From positions 67,444,123 through 67,508,122 of the forward strand of contig OY720636.1 of NCBI GenBank assembly GCA_963169105.1: DNA of 64,000 bases, in the 5' to 3' direction. The notes beneath the pieces were generated by a model. That model was not told where the DNA came from. It was given only the letters and a program-made list of their open reading frames with translations, and made no database searches. Both the position numbers and the translations under genes were made by a program. Of this stretch, positions 1 to 11,280 are shown in pieces. The DNA is from Ceriagrion tenellum (Eukaryota > Arthropoda > Insecta > Odonata > Coenagrionidae). How positions within the stretch are numbered: the first letter of the stretch is position 1; each line of letters opens with the position of its first letter.

Positions 1-345
1 GAATACAGCTCAGTCGACCAATAAAATGGGGTGAAGAAAAATAACAACAACAAAAACAACACCAAAAATAACACAATCAACCATCAACACAATCAGCGCA
101 ATAATAACAACAAAAAACACACACCCATCAACACAATCAACACAACAACATCAACAGAGCACAATCAACCATCAACACAGTGAACACAATAATAACAACA
201 ACAACAACAAAACACAATCAACCATCAAAAAAATCAACACAACAATAAATAAAATCAACCATAAACAATAATCACAACAGCAACAAAACACACGCACCCA
301 TCAACACAATCAACACAACAACAACAACAAAACACAAAAAATATA
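1..345. repeat. CAA/ACAATCA-rich low-complexity tract
   Basis: An almost G-free run made of degenerate units such as AACAACAA, CCATCAACACAATCAA and ACACACACCCATC repeated irregularly. No ORF or RNA signal is visible. It resembles a decayed microsatellite or the A-rich junction of a retroelement and abuts the non-LTR tail that follows. Confidence 0.85.
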
Positions 346-381
346 ATTCTTGCATCATTTATATTACAACATGCATATTTA

Positions 382-1307
382 CAACATATAGAGTTCCACA
401 ACTTTTGGAGGGATTAAGGTGGAAGCCCCTAGTGACTCGGAGGCTACACGTGCTAGGCTTAGCATGCTAGAGAAATTCATAACTGATATTTTTCAGAGAG
501 GCACAGAGAATATTATTATCAAGACTCCTCACTACACCTCTAGGTCTGACAGAAGCGATAAAATAAGAGAGGTACATTCCCAAACAGGCGTTCCGGCTCT
601 CGCCGCAGGGTTACAACCTCCGTCCCCAGGTCTGCAAGCTTCCGATTATTACCTAGGGACTTGGAAGAGGGGGAAGGAAGGGATTAGGATGGGAAGGTTA
701 GCGAAACCGCAGCCCCTTCGAGACCGACACCAATGAGGCGGATAGAGGTCAAAAGGACCTCAATTGGGCCTCCGCCTCCCCGAAGTGCTCGTGTTAGTTT
801 GGTTCCCCCAAACAACTGAAACGAGTAACCGTCGGCTCCGCTTTCGCTAAAGCCTACCGCACATCTCTGCGAACCGAGAGAGCCCGTTGCCCAAATATTT
901 GGGATGGGGTGTCTCTCTGACTCGCTTTTTTGGGTTGCCGCCGTGCGGTCTGCCGACGTACGTCCTCGAGGCGGGGATCACCGGACCCATAGAGGGTCAA
1001 ATCGGACCAATTCTGGTCAAAATGTGAGTACATCCCACCCCTCAGTAGGTCTCGTCAATCCATTACTGGTGATTTACAGTGGATTACATTCCCAAACAAT
1101 GAAGTAAGAAATTTGTTCTTTTAGCGCTCAATTAGCGGACACAATAAAAAATTAGCTCCAATAAATACACTTCTAAAATATACGCCAGCATTCCACCTCC
1201 CAAAACCTTATCCCTTACATCTTCACATGGCTGGTGTCCTAGCAACCCCTGCTAAACGCCCACGCGGCGCCTCGCAGGGAAGTGTGTAGATGTAGGCGTA
1301 GAAGTAG
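382..1307 (+). mobile_element. Non-LTR retrotransposon 3' tail (family A), interrupted
   Basis: This is a 5'-truncated end of a family called A here, which recurs at 32735-33590, 37815-44912, 45707-46480, 49545-50281 and 58500-58993. The landmarks are CACAACTTTTGGAGGG, then a block whose translation resembles the last RT residues (SRSDRSDKIREVHS), then a 3' UTR ending in GTAGATG-type repeats near 1285-1307. Between 587 and 1098 the alignment with other copies is broken by a separate insertion. Family A carries CR1/Jockey-like RT thumb sequence in longer copies; the exact clade is unresolved. This copy has no coding capacity. Confidence 0.7.
587..1084. mobile_element. 498-bp unclassified insertion with 14-bp target duplication
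   Basis: The 14-bp word TACATTCCCAAACA occurs at 573-586 and again at 1085-1098, and removing one word plus the intervening DNA restores the family A tail seen in other copies. The insert is noticeably GC-richer than its surroundings and has no poly-A tail. A small hairpin (GTTTGG/CCAAAC around 799-815) lies inside. The length of the duplication fits LINE-type retrotransposition; I could not find convincing pol III boxes or a protein match. The small ORFs inside it look incidental. Confidence 0.6.
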
Positions 1308-1510
1308 TTTTTTTACTTACTTGAAAAGCTATTAAAAATGTGCTCTCAACGACTCACGACTCGCCCTCCAACCACCTTAATCTGACACCTGATACAAATA
1401 TAAGGGGTAAAAAAATAGCACAAGGCGTCTGCGATCGCTTTACTTCAGCGAACGCGCCACTTGACTACACTAGATACGAAGTGAATACACTCATCAAGTA
1501 ACAAAAAAAA

Positions 1511-2230
1511 GTCTCCAATGGCCGTAAAAATTGGCACCATTCGTCAATAAACACAACAGTGGCTGTGTTGGTTTTTGCCGGAATGGGAATTCCTCAGCAG
1601 TAACCAACCACAACCTCTCAACCAGAATACCCTCCTGTGATAGTATACGGGATCATTACTTCCTCGCCAGTGACCACCACTTACAACCTCGTGTTGCAAG
1701 TGCTTTCCATTCCGCTCGCTGAAGAGGGCTCATTTTGTGGCCGAAATACGCGTACCCGACGCTCAACCTCGTTCGTTCCTGTGTTTGATTTTGCTTACGC
1801 TCTTTTGAGCGAGTTTCTACCAGAAGTTTGGCCCATTTGTTTGCGCAAGTGAATGATTTGAGTGCTTGTGAGTTTGATTGTGCTCATAACCAGGCATTCT
1901 TAGAGGGGTCCCAATAGCCCTGTGAAGGATCCCAGATGATAACCCAGGCATCCTTAGTGGGGTCCCATTAGGCCTGTGAAGGATCCCAGGTGATAACCCA
2001 GGCATTCTTAGCGGGGTCCCATTAGCCCTTGCAAAGTATCCCAATTGGGTTGAGTGTGTGTCTGTGATGGTCACTGGGGAGGAAGTAACATTCCTGTAAA
2101 CCACCACAGGAGGGTATTCTAGTTGAGAGGTCGTGGTTGGTCTCTGCTGTGGAATTCCCATTCCCGCAAACCAACATAGCAATTGTTGCGTTTTTGACGA
2201 ATGGTGCCAATTTTTTCGGCCATTGGAGAC
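1511..2230. mobile_element. Inverted-repeat (foldback/MITE-like) element
   Basis: The left end begins GTCTCCAATGGCCG at 1511 and the right end finishes CGGCCATTGGAGAC at 2230. The arms stay complementary with scattered differences for roughly 170-180 bp (about 1511-1685 against 2050-2230), including the AGGGTATTCT / AGAATACCCT region. The interior holds a 54-bp tandem repeat. No transposase is present, so it would be non-autonomous. ORFs on both strands across it are by-products of the palindrome. No target duplication could be fixed because both flanks are A/T runs. Confidence 0.75.
1891..2043. repeat. 54-bp tandem repeat, about 2.8 copies
   Basis: Units start with CAGGCATTCTTAG or a variant at 1891, 1945 and 1999, spaced exactly 54 bp, each containing GGGGTCCCA and GGATCCCAG. 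It lies in the loop of the inverted-repeat element and may have expanded inside it. Confidence 0.85.
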
Positions 2231-2525
2231 TCTTTTTTATATTTTTATTGAAAGAGGCCGTAAACTCAATTTCCCTTGATTTACACTCCTCAAGAGCAAA
2301 GCAATGACGCCACCCTTCATATGCTCCAGATATATTGGCTCCTCTTCCAGATCTTGTGACTCGAGGTACCAAACACTAACGCTTATAAAAAATTCACCAC
2401 CAAAAATAGGGGAAGAGGACAGTAAAAGGTACTCATTTACGAAGGGTCATTATGTCATCCATCACTGTGTCTCAATGGAAGAATTAAATTGACTTTGTGA
2501 GCTACACTTGGGACACACATTGACA

Positions 2526-2560
2526 CGACCCAGTTTCGACACTCTGTGCCATCTTTAGGT
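2526..2560 (-). ncRNA. Hammerhead-ribozyme-like core (Penelope-type terminus remnant)
   Basis: Read on the minus strand: CTAAAGA (2558-2552; one change from the CTGANGA consensus), one extra base, stem II GGCAC/GTGTC with a 3-nt loop, then GAAA (2537-2534) followed by CTGGGTC. The same layout recurs at Penelope-like ends elsewhere in the window. The altered G in the core makes activity unlikely. Confidence 0.4.
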
Positions 2561-2714
2561 CGATCTGGTTGAGTGTCAAAACCTGGGGCGAGACAATAAA
2601 TTCTCACAATTGGAATCCACGAAGTAATTTTAATTCTTCCACGATGGATAACTTCGACAAAGTGAAGTCTTCAGCCATTTCATTTATTTATCTCGAAATA
2701 ACCATTTTGTTATC

Positions 2715-2760
2715 GCGAGTCCCCACAAAATTTGTGTGGACCAACGGGGTGGGGACTCGC
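2715..2760. repeat. 12-bp stem hairpin
   Basis: GCGAGTCCCCAC at 2715-2726 is the exact reverse complement of 2749-2760; the loop itself contains the palindrome CCACAAAATTTGTGTGG overlapping the stem. Function unknown. Confidence 0.7.
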
Positions 2761-3093
2761 TCTTTGATATTTTCAATCAAAAAATCAAAAAATGATCAAA
2801 AAATATGATGCAATAAATAAAATGTAATGGTCATTACAAAGTAATTTTTTTAAGTGTACCTTTATCTTCAACTCGTAATATTTTTCCACGGTTACCTCTA
2901 TTTCGGGCACAGTGCTTTCACCAGCCCCTTTCTATGACATCACCAAACCACCCAGTGCAATCCACACGAGGTCCATCAGGCCAAATTTCACCAATGAATA
3001 TGATTATAATTCACTCGGGTAGTGCGAAAACATTAATTCATAGTTTTTGATTGAAAGTTTGAAATACAAATTTTTCCACATTTAATCCCACAA

Positions 3094-3155
3094 AGTTTCT
3101 CGTAACCGAGTAATGTTGGCTAGTAGTTTCTCGTAACCAAGTAATGTTGGCTAGT
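3094..3155. repeat. 31-bp tandem duplication
   Basis: The unit AGTTTCTCGTAACCGAGTAA and the following 11 bases occur twice back to back (3094-3124, 3125-3155) with one G/A difference. Confidence 0.9.
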
Positions 3156-4394
3156 GAGATCTGAATTTTTCTAGTAAAGCCTTTAGAGTTAATTAATATG
3201 GAGGTGAAATTAAAATTAAAATGATAAAAATAAAGTGCGATAAGCTTATAAAAGGAGCTACAGGGTTTATTTTGGACCTCTTTTCTCTATTTCTCAAAGA
3301 AAATAACGTTATGAGGATACGCGGAAACCTATTGTAAGCGGAAACCTGTACAGAGATACGCCTTGACCTCGAAAAAAAAGTAACCACAATTAAGTCTGTT
3401 CAGAAAACAAGCAAAAGTATCACATAATATAATTACTTCCACTGAAGAAATTAAAGTGCGCATCATTTAACAAGTAAAAGCAGTTATTTAAATCATAAGC
3501 ATATGCGAAGTCACAGAACAAAACAAAATGTAATAGAGAGAAGAGTGAATTAATTCAACCAAGCCACAGCTTTCATAGAGGAAAAAAGCGTTTCTCTATT
3601 CGGCAGCAAAATAACATTGAAAAATCATAACATGGCAATTTAAGGTGAAAAATGAGTACAGAAATGAAACTATTCATTAAAGTGGATGGCGAGTTAGTTT
3701 CATCAACTGGGCATGATTTACACCGAGCAACGGTGCAACAATATTATATAAATAATTAGTTTAAATTTTTACTATGCTTTTAATAGCCTAATATAATTGA
3801 GTTATGGTGAAATATTTGCCATTATCAGCGTTTTGCATCAGCTAAACATTTTGTAGTGAGTTCTGAAGAACATCATCGAACAGATAAACAAAATATTGGA
3901 AACAGGAACTAATATTTGATATCCGAAAAAATAAACTGCAGAAAGTTATTCAATATACCATATGTAATTTCAATCCATCATTGCGACTACTTTTGGCCAT
4001 AAAACAGCTTACAGACAGTAAAATCGACAAAAAAGGATATAGAGACGCCAAGCACTGAATGCAGAACTACAATCAAGCGGGCATTGCCAGCCATTATTAT
4101 TTCCCTTAAATATAATGTCTCCAGTCGTAAAATAAGGCGTGAGCAAACTATAATAACTAAATTAGCGAAATCAGTCTCTTCTGCATCACTAAAGAAGAGA
4201 TAAATCCAATTAATCAAAGCGGAATTAATGGAATTACCAGCTCTAATTTCGACGCCATGTACTTAGGTAAGACTGTAGGGAATACGGACCACAGAAATAA
4301 AGACATATCTGCCTGCTTCAAAAACTACAACTCTACCTCTTTCTTCGTTAAATATCTCCTATAAATATGATATTCCACCAAGGAATAATCATAC

Positions 4395-4470
4395 GCATTG
4401 ACCGGTACTCAAACCCGGATCCTCATCTCCTTACATCAAAAAGCCACGGGTAGCTAGACTACCCAGGGAA
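4395..4470 (-). repeat. tRNA-derived SINE head
   Basis: On the minus strand the order is an A-box-like TAGTCTAGCTACCCGTGG then a B-box-like GGGTTTGAGTACC, about 35 bp apart, as in the internal pol III promoter of a tRNA. It does not fold as an intact tRNA, so a tRNA-derived SINE remnant is the better call. A related head lies at 60850-60945. Confidence 0.5.
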
Positions 4471-4475
4471 AAAAA

Positions 4476-4800
4476 TCCCTACTGTGGGTGTATTGTACAT
4501 AAGCTTAAACAGTACTAAACTCAGCACTCAGTGCAGTTGCAGTCCTCCTTACTGTGCTGGACAGTACTGTGTTTGAATTGTTATGGATGAATTGCGCAGG
4601 AAGTGTACTGTAGAGACTGAACTGCGGAGAGGGCTGTACTGAAACTTCGCCTCATCACAGTGCAGGAAATATACCGTGGTTAAAAATGTACCAAAACTGT
4701 GCGTATTACTGTGATGGAAGTGTAATGCTGCAATAGATGTCCAGCAAAACTGCTTTAAACTGTATCAAACTGTAATGTTTGCATTAATTTTAGTCACACA
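4476..4800. repeat. ACTGT-rich degenerate repeat region
   Basis: The pentamer ACTGT or its complement ACAGT appears far above expectation, in phrases such as CAGTACTGTG, TTACTGTG and AACTGTATCAAACTGTA. The spacing is irregular, so this is a decayed cryptic repeat and not a clean satellite. No coding signal. Confidence 0.45.
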
Positions 4801-5289
4801 ACAGTTGAAGAACATATCCACCTTAGTTACCGCAGTTTTTTCTCCAAGTACATGTAGTATTTGGCGCGAAATCAAGGTTTCTCAAATAAGTCAAGTTTAT
4901 TTTATCTCTTATAAATAGTCGTGACCCGGTGTGTCAGTATACCGCATACACCTCCTAGTGGTGGGTCGCGGGCAACAGTGTGCTGGCTCTCACGGAAGTC
5001 CTTTCAGAAGGGATCCTATGTTGTGTAGAATAGGGAAAGCGGGCCTAGGGTATTACTATGCTTTGGTTTCTCTTGAGGCATACTGGCGAAAATGCGCCAA
5101 AACTGACCGGTAGAGCGCCGTAACCGTTAGCAGGGAAAGCTGCACGTGGTGCGGGTACTGCGAAGGCTGGTAACCTTGCATACTCTGTAACAACTTACTG
5201 CTAAACGTCAAAATGTTGCCTCGGACAGCCGAAGCCACGATGGGCGGCGGAAGCTGAATAAGGTTGGCCCATCAAGATACGGACTGGAA

Positions 5290-6065
5290 ACGAACTGGAC
5301 TCTCGGTACTTGGAATGTGAGAGGAGTGTATGGAAAGGAGCATGAGTTGCTGAATGAAATGAAAGTGAGACGAATGGATGTTTTGTGTGTATGTGAAACT
5401 AAGCGTAAAGGGCGGGATGCTGTAACATTAGATGGCGGTAGTCTGGCATTGTGGTCAAGAGTTGAAGATAATGTACACGGCAGACAAGGTGTAGGACTCA
5501 TTCTTAATAGAGAGCTAAGTTGCTAGTAAGGAAGTACGAGTTAGTATCCCCTAGATTGCTCTGGGTTTGCATGAAAGTAGGTATTAGGAGAGTTTAAATT
5601 GTGGCGAGCTATGCACCAGTGGATGGAGAGAGTGACTGTGTGAAAGATGAGTTTTGGGAAAAACTGAGAGAGGTTTTGAATGATTGTGATCCTGGTTGGA
5701 GAATAATTTTACTAGGTGACATGAATGGGTGGGTTGGTGTGAGGCGGGATGCATCTGAGAGAGTGGTTGGGCCTTTTGGTGACCCCCGAGTGAATGATAA
5801 TGGTGAAAACTTGGTGAGTGTGTACTTGGAAAAAGGATTGTTTGTGTCGAATACATGGTTTAAACATAAGAGAATACATATGTATACTTGGCAAATGGGC
5901 GATTGTAAAAGCATGATTGATTTTATTGTGTATGATGAGAGATAGAGAGAGTTAGTGTGGGACACGCGAGTGATGAGGGGTGCTGAATGTGGAACAGACC
6001 ACTATTTGGTACTCTCCAAAGTGAATCTGGGCAGAAAGTGGGTACCAAGGAAGAATGTTGCGCGT
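5290..6065 (+). pseudogene. Endonuclease (EEP) domain of the 4.9-8.4 kb non-LTR element
   Basis: In this enzyme family the domain nicks target DNA to prime reverse transcription. Visible blocks in order are GTWNVRGVYG (start of the EEP fold), VLCVCETKRKGRDAV (with the metal-binding E), YAPVDGES, then ILLGDMNGWVG (catalytic D and N), and near the end GTDHYLVL, the conserved D/H pair. The reading frame shifts between about 5526 and 5600 and a stop codon falls at 5943-5945, so no functional product is expected. Confidence 0.75.
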
Positions 6066-6297
6066 AAGTAGTTGAGAGCAAAAGTGGAAAGGTTGCTAGA
6101 CAGCGAGGTAAGAATGCGATATGGTTGCATGCATGAGGATTCTCTATCGTTGAAGCAGGGAGAAGGACGAGCATATCAGAAATGAGAACGTAAATGATGC
6201 ATGGGAGTGTTTAAAAGGAGTGATTGTGGAATGTGCTGAAAGTGTATGTGGAAAAGGAGTGGCAGGAAGAATGAAAGGTGTATGATGGCTTGTTTTT

Positions 6298-8325
6298 GTG
6301 CTGAAAAAAAAATTGAAGATGATAAAGGAAAAGAAGAATGCAGGATGTATGACAGGAAAGAATGCTTGGTGGGATGAAGAAGTGAAAATTGCAGTCAGAG
6401 AAAAGAAAGTGGCGTACAAGAATATGATTGCTGCCAAATCTGAGGAAGATCGTACTAAGGCATGTAAGATTTACAGAAAGAAAAAGAATGAATGCAAAAT
6501 CGTTGTGAAAGAGAGCAAAGAAAGAATGCGTGCGGATGAAGCTAAGAAAATGCAGTGTGATTTTGAAGGTAATAAAAAGCTGTTTTGGAAGTGGGTAAAA
6601 AGGGCTAAGATTGGTGAAGGTAGGGGAATGAATGCGGTAAAGAACAAAACTGGAGAGATCATGTGGGACGAGAGCAATACCAGGGACTGCTGGAGGGAGT
6701 ATTTTGAAGAATTGTACAATAATATTGCAGGCGTTGAGGATGAGCCTTGTGAAGTTGTATGTGGGAATGTGAGGATGGAAAAGGATATCAGTGAAAAGGA
6801 GGTCACAACAGCTGTGAGAATATTTAAAAATGGGAAGGCTGCAGGCATAGATGGGATATCCAGTAAAATGTTGAAGTGTGGGTGTAAATTACTAATTTGA
6901 ACTACACAATTTATGCTTACAGGTTTTTGTTGTTCCAGCTGATTGGAAAAATGCTATCATCGTTCCGTTGTACAAAGGGAAGGGAGGGAAGACCGAATGT
7001 AATAATTATCGGGCCATTAGTTTATTGAGTATCCCGGGAAAAGTGTTCAGTAAAATATTAATCGAAAAAGTGAGGAACATTACTTCCGACAGAATATGGG
7101 GTGTGCAGTGTGGGTTTATGCCAGGGAGAGGATGTAGTGGCCAGCTTTCTGCACTTCAGCAAGTGACAGAAAAATGTATGAGAGTCCCAAAGAAAGTGTA
7201 CTGTTCGTTTGTCGATTTAGAGAAGGCATATGACAGAGTAAATAGAAAGCATTTGTGGAAGATTTTGAGAGACTATGGAGTGAATGGGCGGGTTATTGAA
7301 TGCTTTGATGGCGATGTATGACAATAGTAAGGCAAGTGTAAGAGTTAACGTAGATCTGAGTGATTGGTTTGTAATAAATCGGGGTGTAAAGGAAGGCTGC
7401 GTAATGTCTTCATGGCTATTTAATGTATTTATGGATAAATGTGTTAGAGATGCATGTAGTGAAAACGACGGTGTTTTGATTGGAAATGTAAACTTGCGAG
7501 ATCTTCTATATGCGGATGATGCTGTTTTGATCTCAGACAGTCAACAGGGATTACAGAAGCTCCTAGATAAGTTTTGTGAATCAACGGAGAGAATGCAATC
7601 GAAGGTAAATGCGTGCAAGACTAAAATAGTAGTTTTTGATAAGGAGAATGGGGAGAATAACTGTATGATGAGGGCGAATGGTGAAGTAATTGAACAGGTG
7701 GATGATTTTGTGTACTTAGGTAAGATGTATGCGAAAGATGGAAGAATAGATGAGGAGATAAAGAGACGTGCGAATGCTGGAAGGAAAGTGGTAGGTAGCA
7801 TGTGGAGCATATCAAGGAATGAGTGCTTGTCTAAGGAAGCGAAAATTGCCGTGTACAAAAGTGTACTTCTTCCCACTTTGCTATATGGTAGTGAAACATG
7901 GGTATGTCAGAATAGACATAAGAGTAGACTAAACGCCGTGGGTATGAGTTATCTGAGGAGTATTTGTAGCAAAAGTAGGAAGGATAAGGTCAAGAATGAG
8001 TAGGTCATGAATAAATGTGGGTTAAATGCTCCTGTAATGGACCAGTATGAAAGGAGTGTGCTTCGCTGGTTTGGCCATATTGAGAGAATGGATGAGAGTC
8101 GAATAACGAAAGAGACATATGGGAGTAGAATGAATGGTGTGAGAGGTAGAGGTAGGCCGAGAAAGTTGTGGTTGAGGAAATTCTTATGAGGAGGAATATT
8201 AGGAGTCTTTAAAACAGGAGGGCGTGTATGAAACAGTGTATGGGGGTAAATGGGGCAAAAGAGGTTTGCAAGGATAGGTCAGTATGGAGGAAATTATTGA
8301 GGCAGAGTTAGGTGTACTATTATGT
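6298..8325 (+). pseudogene. Reverse transcriptase region of the same non-LTR element
   Basis: Blocks in order: a basic linker with KNAWWDEEVK, the pre-RT GKAAGIDGISSKML, then VPLYKGKGGKTECNNYRAIS (RT motif 1-2), GFMPGRG, CSFVDLEKAYDRVNR (motif A aspartates), RGVKEGCVMSSWLFN (motif B) and LLYADDAVLISDS (motif C YADD box). A thumb/C-terminal part contains LLPTLLYGSETW and LRWFGHIERM. The catalytic residues of motifs A and C are intact, but the frame changes near 6900 and 7300 and a stop at about 8002 breaks the C-terminus. Confidence 0.8.
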
Positions 8326-8400
8326 ATTAATGAGTGAAACATTTTGACTGTTCCTACCCCGGAAGGGAACGGCGGGATGGGTATGAATGTATGTAAGTAT

Positions 8401-8991
8401 AAATAGTCCTCTTCTTATATTGATCAATAATTATCTTCTTATTCATAACTCATTTATTATTCATTTCTTATAATTCCCTTCTCCTATATAATAATATTTT
8501 TCTCAGCGTAATTTTGAACCCTTTGTACCAACGGATGCGGAACAAGATAGCTTCACGCAAACGTGTGTATACATAAACGTAAAGCGCCCCAACCACATAA
8601 CCCTGCGATCCTTAACTTTAACAAAAGACGCTCGGCAGCGCATAACGAGCCGCATCCTCTGGTAAGAGACTTCTGCGTCGATTATGCATGCGTTTGGAGT
8701 TTCGCGGCGTTACCGTATGTGTGCCATATCCTCTGCCCTTGTCCGAGTGTTCCCGAGTGTCTTGAGCGAAGACAGGAGTGGGGAGGGGCGAAGAGGGAGG
8801 GAGATAGAGAGGGAGAGAGGAAGGCGAGGAGGAATCTACGGAACGAGCCGTACGACCTCGAGAGGAGAGAGAGAGAGAATAGTTCGATCGGAGTGCGCGG
8901 TGAATGCGACGTCGGCGGCCGGGATAGGATGGGCGCGTGATATGAAAGTGAAAATTACTCCTTACGTGCGATAGAGTGCGATTGGTGGGGG
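8401..8991. other. Intergenic, with purine-rich tract
   Basis: Positions about 8770-8880 are a GA-rich tract (GGGAGGGAGATAGAGAGGGA type) within a locally GC-richer patch that reads open in several frames because of its composition. No recognisable protein or RNA is seen. Confidence 0.5.
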
Positions 8992-10172
8992 GAAAATCGC
9001 TCCAGCCATGGAAAAACACTCGCTCTACTAGAGGTAAACGAGCATGGGGCACGCGAATTCTGGATATACAGGTTAATGCGCCATCCATCCTCTCTCATAC
9101 ACTCGGAGAATGGATTAAGGTTGTCCCAGCGAGATAGCTCCCTAGTCATAATAGAGACCATATTCGAATTATACTTTTTAATTTCACCAGCTTTAGGACA
9201 CATGAATTAAATATTGCAATATTAATGGTGCAATAATATAGTTTTGTATGACAGGAATGGTACCTAAGTGATTAAATGAAAACATCTAAATAAGTCTTTA
9301 ACTTTACTAATTTTTTCGCGCAGTGCGTTTGAAACAACTTCAAAACTGAAGGTATTTTGTGATACCCAGGAACCTATTGCGGTGACAATATGATTATTTT
9401 AAAAAAGAGTTGGAGAAAACATAAAAACTACACACCGTTGATTTTTTAAGATATCTAAGTGTTAGAAATTCCTCATTTTGTAAATAATGTCTCTCTGGAG
9501 TGCATGCACGTACCATATTTTTAGTAATTGTCTCCCAAAGCAATGTGGTAAGGGGTTGAATATTTGGTGTCGTTAGAAGGGTGAGATTTTTTTTCTTTAA
9601 AATGAAACCAAATTCATTGATTTCAAGGTAAAATGATATTCCGCTCATGCTACCTTAATTTGGTATGATCCCTTCGTGCCCATTGTTTTCCCTCGCCGAC
9701 AGGGATGCATTCATTCTTCTCTGTCCGTATCCACTCCCAACAATGGGCACGAAGGGATCATACCGAATCGAGGTAGCATGAGTGGAATATCATTCAGTTT
9801 TTTTGTAGTCAAAAGTTTTGAAGTAGTTTCAAACGCACTGCGTGAAAAAATGAGTAAAGTTAAAGACTTATTTAGATGTTTTCATTTAATTACTTAGGTA
9901 CCATTCCTGTCATACAAAACTATATTATTGCACCATTAATATTGCAATATTTAATTCATGTGTCCTAAAGCTGGTGAAATTAAAAAGTATAATTCGAATA
10001 TGGTCTCTATTATGACTAGGGAGCAATATCGCTCGGACAACCTTAATCCATTCTCTGAGTGTATGAGAGAGGATGGATGGCGCTTTGACCTGTATATCCA
10101 GAATTCGCGTGCCCCATGCTCGTTTACCTCTAGTAGAGCGAGTGTTTTTCCGTGGTTGGAGCAATTCTCGTA
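8992..10172. mobile_element. Large foldback element (family F), most complete copy
   Basis: The outer arms are inverted copies: 8992-9360 pairs with about 9800-10172 (for example CCAGAATTCGCGTGCCCCAT near 10100 against its complement near 9050), and an inner arm pair (about 9600-9665 and 9735-9795, sharing GGGCACGAAGGGATCATACC) surrounds the centre near 9700. The left half has about 240 bp (about 9370-9600) that the right half lacks. The matching ORFs on opposite strands (both starting MCPKAGEIKK) are mirror images of the arm and are not evidence for a protein. Partial relatives are at 23300-23760, 48195-48495, 48755-48885 and 61660-61995. Confidence 0.8.
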
Positions 10173-11280
10173 AATGTATGGATAAAATCGATAATAAATG
10201 CACGTTATTCACTTGGGTTCTGAGCAATTTAATGCAACTTTAACACGTTACTTTATCGCTCGTTTCAGATTTTCAAAAAATCGAAGACATATGTACAGAT
10301 TTTGCTCTTAATGCAAAAAAATCGCGTTTCATATTATAATGAAGGTACCCCATAAATATATAGGGATTCTGAGGGAGAGAGTTCAATACACCAGATGGGC
10401 CATCCAACACTGCTCCAAGGAACTCTATACTTTACATCTGGAGCTGAGTGCAACTCTTAATTCTACTGATTGGAAAACGTTGGACAGAATATCCTGGAAT
10501 TCTGCCACGAAGGCATTTACATCAGCAAGAGATAACCAGATGGATCAATATCAGCGTCTTCAGGAACGTCAAAATCGGAAAGAAGAGATGCAGTCAACAC
10601 AGATGTGGACACACGGTTATTAACTTGACCGATTCTACGTTAGATGAATCAGCTATTAGCGTACTCTCTAAAGGGTTAAATTACGCTATGGCCCCTACAG
10701 TTGTTCCCAAAGAAGAGCTGGTGACTGGTGTGGAGGACGCAGTCCGAAATCTGCCTAAACAACAGGCAGACGAAATTTGAGATGAAATTTCCCGCATCTT
10801 AGAGCAAAACCGCCGAAAAACAACATCTCTCGAGAAGAGAGAAAGGCTATGAAGGAACTCCAGGAAAATGTAGATCTACTAATTACTCGGGCAGACAAGG
10901 GAAACGCGACTGTTGTGATGAAGAGAGAGGATTACAACGATAAAATTCGAAGCATTCTCAACGATGAAGCCTATGAAGAACTGCAAGGTGACCCGACAGC
11001 TAACATACAGCGAGAAACTAAGCGCACCATCACCCAGTCATCCATTCCGGAAGAAAAAAGGCGTTGGATTTTTTAAACTGCGCCTAAACCTCCAAGGTTA
11101 TACGGCTTACCCAAGATACACAAAAACGCCATTCCACTGCGACCCATCGTAAGTGCCATCGATTCCCCTACTCATAAGTTAGCAAAATACCTTGCTGATG
11201 AACTCTTTCCATTCTCGGGAAGAACGGAAACTTACGTACAAAACTCCACGCATTTCATTTAAATCATCAAAAGAGCTTAA

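Larger units (their letters stand above)
2231..4394. other. AT-rich interval without recognisable genes
   Basis: Apart from the hammerhead-like motif, hairpin and 31-bp duplication listed separately, I see no protein similarity, no RNA gene and no clear transposon end. Short ORFs on both strands have the composition expected by chance. Confidence 0.6.
4918..8400 (+). mobile_element. Non-LTR retrotransposon, near full length, broken (RTE-like)
   Basis: A 5' leader of about 380 bp precedes an endonuclease domain, an RT domain and a 3' UTR ending in TATGAATGTATGTAAGTATA. The order apurinic-type endonuclease then RT, and the C-terminal LRWFGHIERM / GRGRPRKLW block, match arthropod non-LTR elements of the RTE-like or 'craniofacial development protein 2-like' sort. 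Coding frames change at about 5530-5600, 6060-6290, 6900-6960 and 7300, and stop codons interrupt several domains, so it is a fossil. A few repairs' worth of decay suggests moderate age. Clade assignment by eye is tentative. Confidence 0.8.

Noticed and set aside
4918..8400. Domesticated endonuclease (craniofacial development protein 2-like) gene
   Set aside because: The endonuclease is followed directly by RT and a LINE-type 3' end and is frame-shifted; it is a retrotransposon.
8563..8974. Overlapping ORFs of 96-156 codons on both strands
   Set aside because: The region is GA-rich and GC-richer, which keeps several frames open by composition; no domain or splice structure.
8955..10173. Two matching ORFs on opposite strands beginning MCPKAGEIKK
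   Set aside because: Mirror images of the family F inverted arm; similarity is due to the palindrome, and other copies are not open.
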